Shown: positions 6,935 to 8,164 of the stretch, piece by piece | Position numbering within the stretch: position 1 is the first letter of the stretch | Layout of the letters: every line of letters starts with the position of its first letter | Assembly (NCBI GenBank): GCA_900557385.1 | Contig: USSP01000073.1 | Location: forward strand, 1-8,164 | Origin: an uncultured Lachnospiraceae bacterium | GTDB lineage: Bacteria > Bacillota > Clostridia > Lachnospirales > Lachnospiraceae | Reading direction: 5' to 3' | Length of the DNA stretch: 8,164 bases | Position numbers and translations under genes: made by a program | Notes under the pieces: model-generated | What the model was told of the DNA's origin: nothing | Seen by the model: the letters and a program-made list of their open reading frames with translations, nothing else | Database searches by the model: none

Positions 6935-6964
6935 AGTATAAGCATCTGGGACAAAGCTTGTCAA
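6935..6964 (-). promoter_or_regulatory. Sigma-A-type promoter of the ABC importer operon
   Basis: A perfect -35 box TTGACA (6964-6959) lies 18 bases from the -10 box TATACT (6940-6935, five of six matches to TATAAT). The predicted transcript starts near 6928, giving a leader of about 64 bases, too short to hold a purine riboswitch aptamer plus an expression platform. Confidence 0.75.
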
Positions 6965-7000
6965 GAGCCCTTTTTGTCCTATTTCAACTAATTTTTGTCC
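6949..7000 (-). promoter_or_regulatory. Candidate operator: three GGACAAA copies around the importer promoter
   Basis: On the minus strand GGACAAAAA occurs at 7000-6992 and again at 6979-6971, exactly 21 bases apart (two helical turns), centred near -68 and -47. A third GGACAAA lies on the plus strand at 6949-6955, within the promoter spacer. It is part of the inverted repeat GACAA-AGC-TTGTC (6950-6962), which touches the -35 box. The arrangement resembles a regulator binding region; the protein is unknown. Confidence 0.45.
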
Positions 7001-7004
7001 GATC

Positions 7005-7580
7005 TTAGCGAAATGTGATTTCGCCGGTCTGATCGTCCATGCTTTCTACGATTGCCAATGACTCTACGCGGATTCCCTTGGAGCGGATCAGATCACCGCC
7101 TTTCTGGAATCCCTTCTCAACCGCGATACCGATTCCTTCTACCGTTGCACCTGCTTTATTCACGATATCAATCAGTCCCTCCAGAGCACATCCGTTGGCA
7201 AGAAAATCATCAATGATCAGGATATGGTCATCCGGATTTAAAAATTTCTTGGACACAATGACATCGTACACTCTCTTATGGGTAAAGGATTCAATTTTGG
7301 TAGAGTAGACTTCTCCGTCAATATTCAGAGACTGTGTCTTCTTTGCAAAAACAACCGGCACATGAAAATGCTGGGCCGCCACGCAGGCAATTCCGATTCC
7401 GGATGCCTCCACTGTCAGGATTTTGTTAATGGGACGATCCGCAAATAAACGTGCCCACTCTTTTCCCATTTCGTTAAACAGATCAATGTCCATCTGATGA
7501 TTCAGGAAAGAATCCACCTTCAGCACATTTCCAGCCTTGACCGTTCCATCCTTCCGGATGCGCTCCTCAAGTAATTTCAT
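7005..7580 (-). CDS. xpt: Xanthine phosphoribosyltransferase
   Basis: A cytoplasmic purine salvage enzyme that joins xanthine to PRPP to give XMP and pyrophosphate. It has 191 residues, close to the roughly 194 of the B. subtilis enzyme. Visible features are KVDSFLNHQMD (21-31), typical of Xpt and absent from adenine phosphoribosyltransferases; VEASGIGIA (57-65); VPVVFAKK (74-81); and the PRPP-binding loop ILIIDDFLANG (120-130), where Cys131 stands at a position often Gln. GIAVEKGFQKGG (151-162) and RVESLA (171-176) also match the family. The frame stays open upstream to 7838, but ATG 7580 fits the family N-terminus and has GAGAGGAAA before it. It is transcribed from its own promoter. No terminator hairpin follows the stop, so transcripts may read into the ABC importer operon 140 bases on. 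A shared purine uptake and salvage role is inferred. Confidence 0.95.
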   Translation of the reverse strand: MKLLEERIRKDGTVKAGNVLKVDSFLNHQMDIDLFNEMGKEWARLFADRPINKILTVEASGIGIACVAAQHFHVPVVFAKKTQSLNIDGEVYSTKIESFTHKRVYDVIVSKKFLNPDDHILIIDDFLANGCALEGLIDIVNKAGATVEGIGIAVEKGFQKGGDLIRSKGIRVESLAIVESMDDQTGEITFR

Positions 7581-7634
7581 TGCCGTAATTTCCTCTCTTT
7601 TGTTTTCTGTGATAAATGAACAAGTCACTTTCCT

Positions 7635-7664
7635 ATTATAGATAGGTTGTACTATATTTTTCAA
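7635..7664 (-). promoter_or_regulatory. Sigma-A-type promoter of xpt
   Basis: A -35 box TTGAAA (7664-7659) and a perfect -10 box TATAAT (7640-7635) are separated by 18 bases. The predicted leader is about 48 bases. I see no guanine riboswitch, which precedes xpt in B. subtilis, and no room for one downstream of this promoter. Confidence 0.7.
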
Positions 7665-7707
7665 GAGACTGTTCACAAAAAAATCACGAATTCCACTTAG
7701 TACTTCT

Positions 7708-8164
7708 CTATATGCCTGATGATTGATGTGCAACAAAACCCGGATCTTCTTCCACCATTTCAATAAATGCCTGTGCAGCCTCCGGATCGAACTGTGTTCC
7801 CTTTCCATTCTCCAGTTCTCCGATGGCATACTCCACACTTAGCTTTTCCTTATAGGCTCTGCGCGATACCATGGCATCGAAGCTGTCACACACCGCAAGA
7901 ATTCTTCCGAGAATCGGAATCTCCTTTCCCTTGATTCCATTTGGATAGCCCTTTCCGTCATAGCGTTCATGATGGGATAGAACTGCCGGAATCACATAGT
8001 TCATATGAGGCAGAAAACGAATCATCTCAACCGATTTTTCCACATGGGTTTTAATCACCTCATACTCTTCCTTCGTAAGCTTTCCCTTCTTCTTTAAGAT
8101 ATCATCCTGAATGCCGATCTTACCAATATCATGAAGCAGTCCTGCCACCCTTGCTGTCTGAATA
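7708..8164 (-). CDS. HD-GYP domain protein, probable cyclic-di-GMP phosphodiesterase, C-terminal part, cut by window edge
   Basis: The C-terminal 152 residues of an HD-GYP domain, which typically hydrolyses cyclic-di-GMP. The frame stays open to the window end, reading IQTARVAGLLHDIGKIGI, so the GTG at 8148 is an internal Val codon. Visible motifs are the metal-binding HD in LLHDIGKIG; His in KTHVEKS; HHERYDGKGYP, with the HH pair and the GYP signature; and AVCDSFDAM, with its Asp. These are the expected metal ligands except for the first His, which would lie outside the window. The end of the domain is normal (TQFDPEAAQAFIEM), with a short tail. The sensory N-terminal region cannot be seen, so the input signal is unknown. 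It may also be an inactive or otherwise specific member, but the motifs look intact. No convincing terminator separates it from xpt; a run of seven T follows (7683-7677) without a clear stem. Confidence 0.93.
   Translation of the reverse strand, partial: IQTARVAGLLHDIGKIGIQDDILKKKGKLTKEEYEVIKTHVEKSVEMIRFLPHMNYVIPAVLSHHERYDGKGYPNGIKGKEIPILGRILAVCDSFDAMVSRRAYKEKLSVEYAIGELENGKGTQFDPEAAQAFIEMVEEDPGFVAHQSSGI

Noticed and set aside
7665..7707. Terminator after the HD-GYP gene
   Set aside because: There is a run of seven T on the minus strand, but no stem of useful length precedes it.
7581..7838. N-terminal extension of xpt to an ATG at 7838
   Set aside because: It overlaps the end of the HD-GYP gene, includes the xpt promoter region, and adds 86 residues unlike any Xpt; ATG 7580 matches the family length and N-terminus.

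Overview
The window looks like chromosome from a low-to-mid GC Gram-positive anaerobe of the Clostridia, most probably Lachnospiraceae. The clues are strong AGGAGG-type ribosome binding sites, sigma-A-like promoters, a BMP-family lipoprotein with a Clostridia-style lipobox and Asp/Thr/Glu/Ala linker, and the overall protein style. The genus cannot be fixed by eye. Every gene I can support lies on the minus strand, so transcription runs from high to low coordinates.

In order of transcription: (1) 8164-7708 is the C-terminal half of an HD-GYP cyclic-di-GMP phosphodiesterase, cut by the window edge. (2) 7580-7005 is xanthine phosphoribosyltransferase (xpt), with its own promoter. (3) 6864-1743 is a four-gene ABC importer of the BMP / B. 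subtilis NupNOPQ type: substrate-binding lipoprotein, double-NBD ATPase and two permeases. It has its own promoter and a rho-independent terminator at the end. A strong terminator-like hairpin separates the lipoprotein gene from the ATPase gene, as expected if the binding protein is made in excess. (4) 1612-965 is a fusion of an MmcQ/YjbR-like domain and an O6-alkylguanine-DNA alkyltransferase domain. It starts at TTG behind a good promoter. (5) 968-1 is the N-terminal part of a neurotransmitter:sodium symporter (NSS), overlapping the previous gene by 4 bases (ATGA).

The centre of the window reads as a purine module. The importer probably brings in purine nucleosides or related compounds, and Xpt converts xanthine to XMP with PRPP. 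The link is inferred from family and adjacency; the sequence alone does not prove the substrate.

The most unusual items are: an in-frame G-rich block in the first permease (3556-3586) that breaks the conserved NIGxEGQ motif, contains a run of ten G and fits a G-quadruplex pattern; mutually exclusive hairpins between the lipoprotein and ATPase genes; an alkyltransferase active site that keeps Cys but has Tyr and Asp where the family has His and Glu; and GGACAAA repeats two helical turns apart upstream of the importer promoter. No RNA genes, insertion sequences, CRISPR arrays or phage genes were seen.
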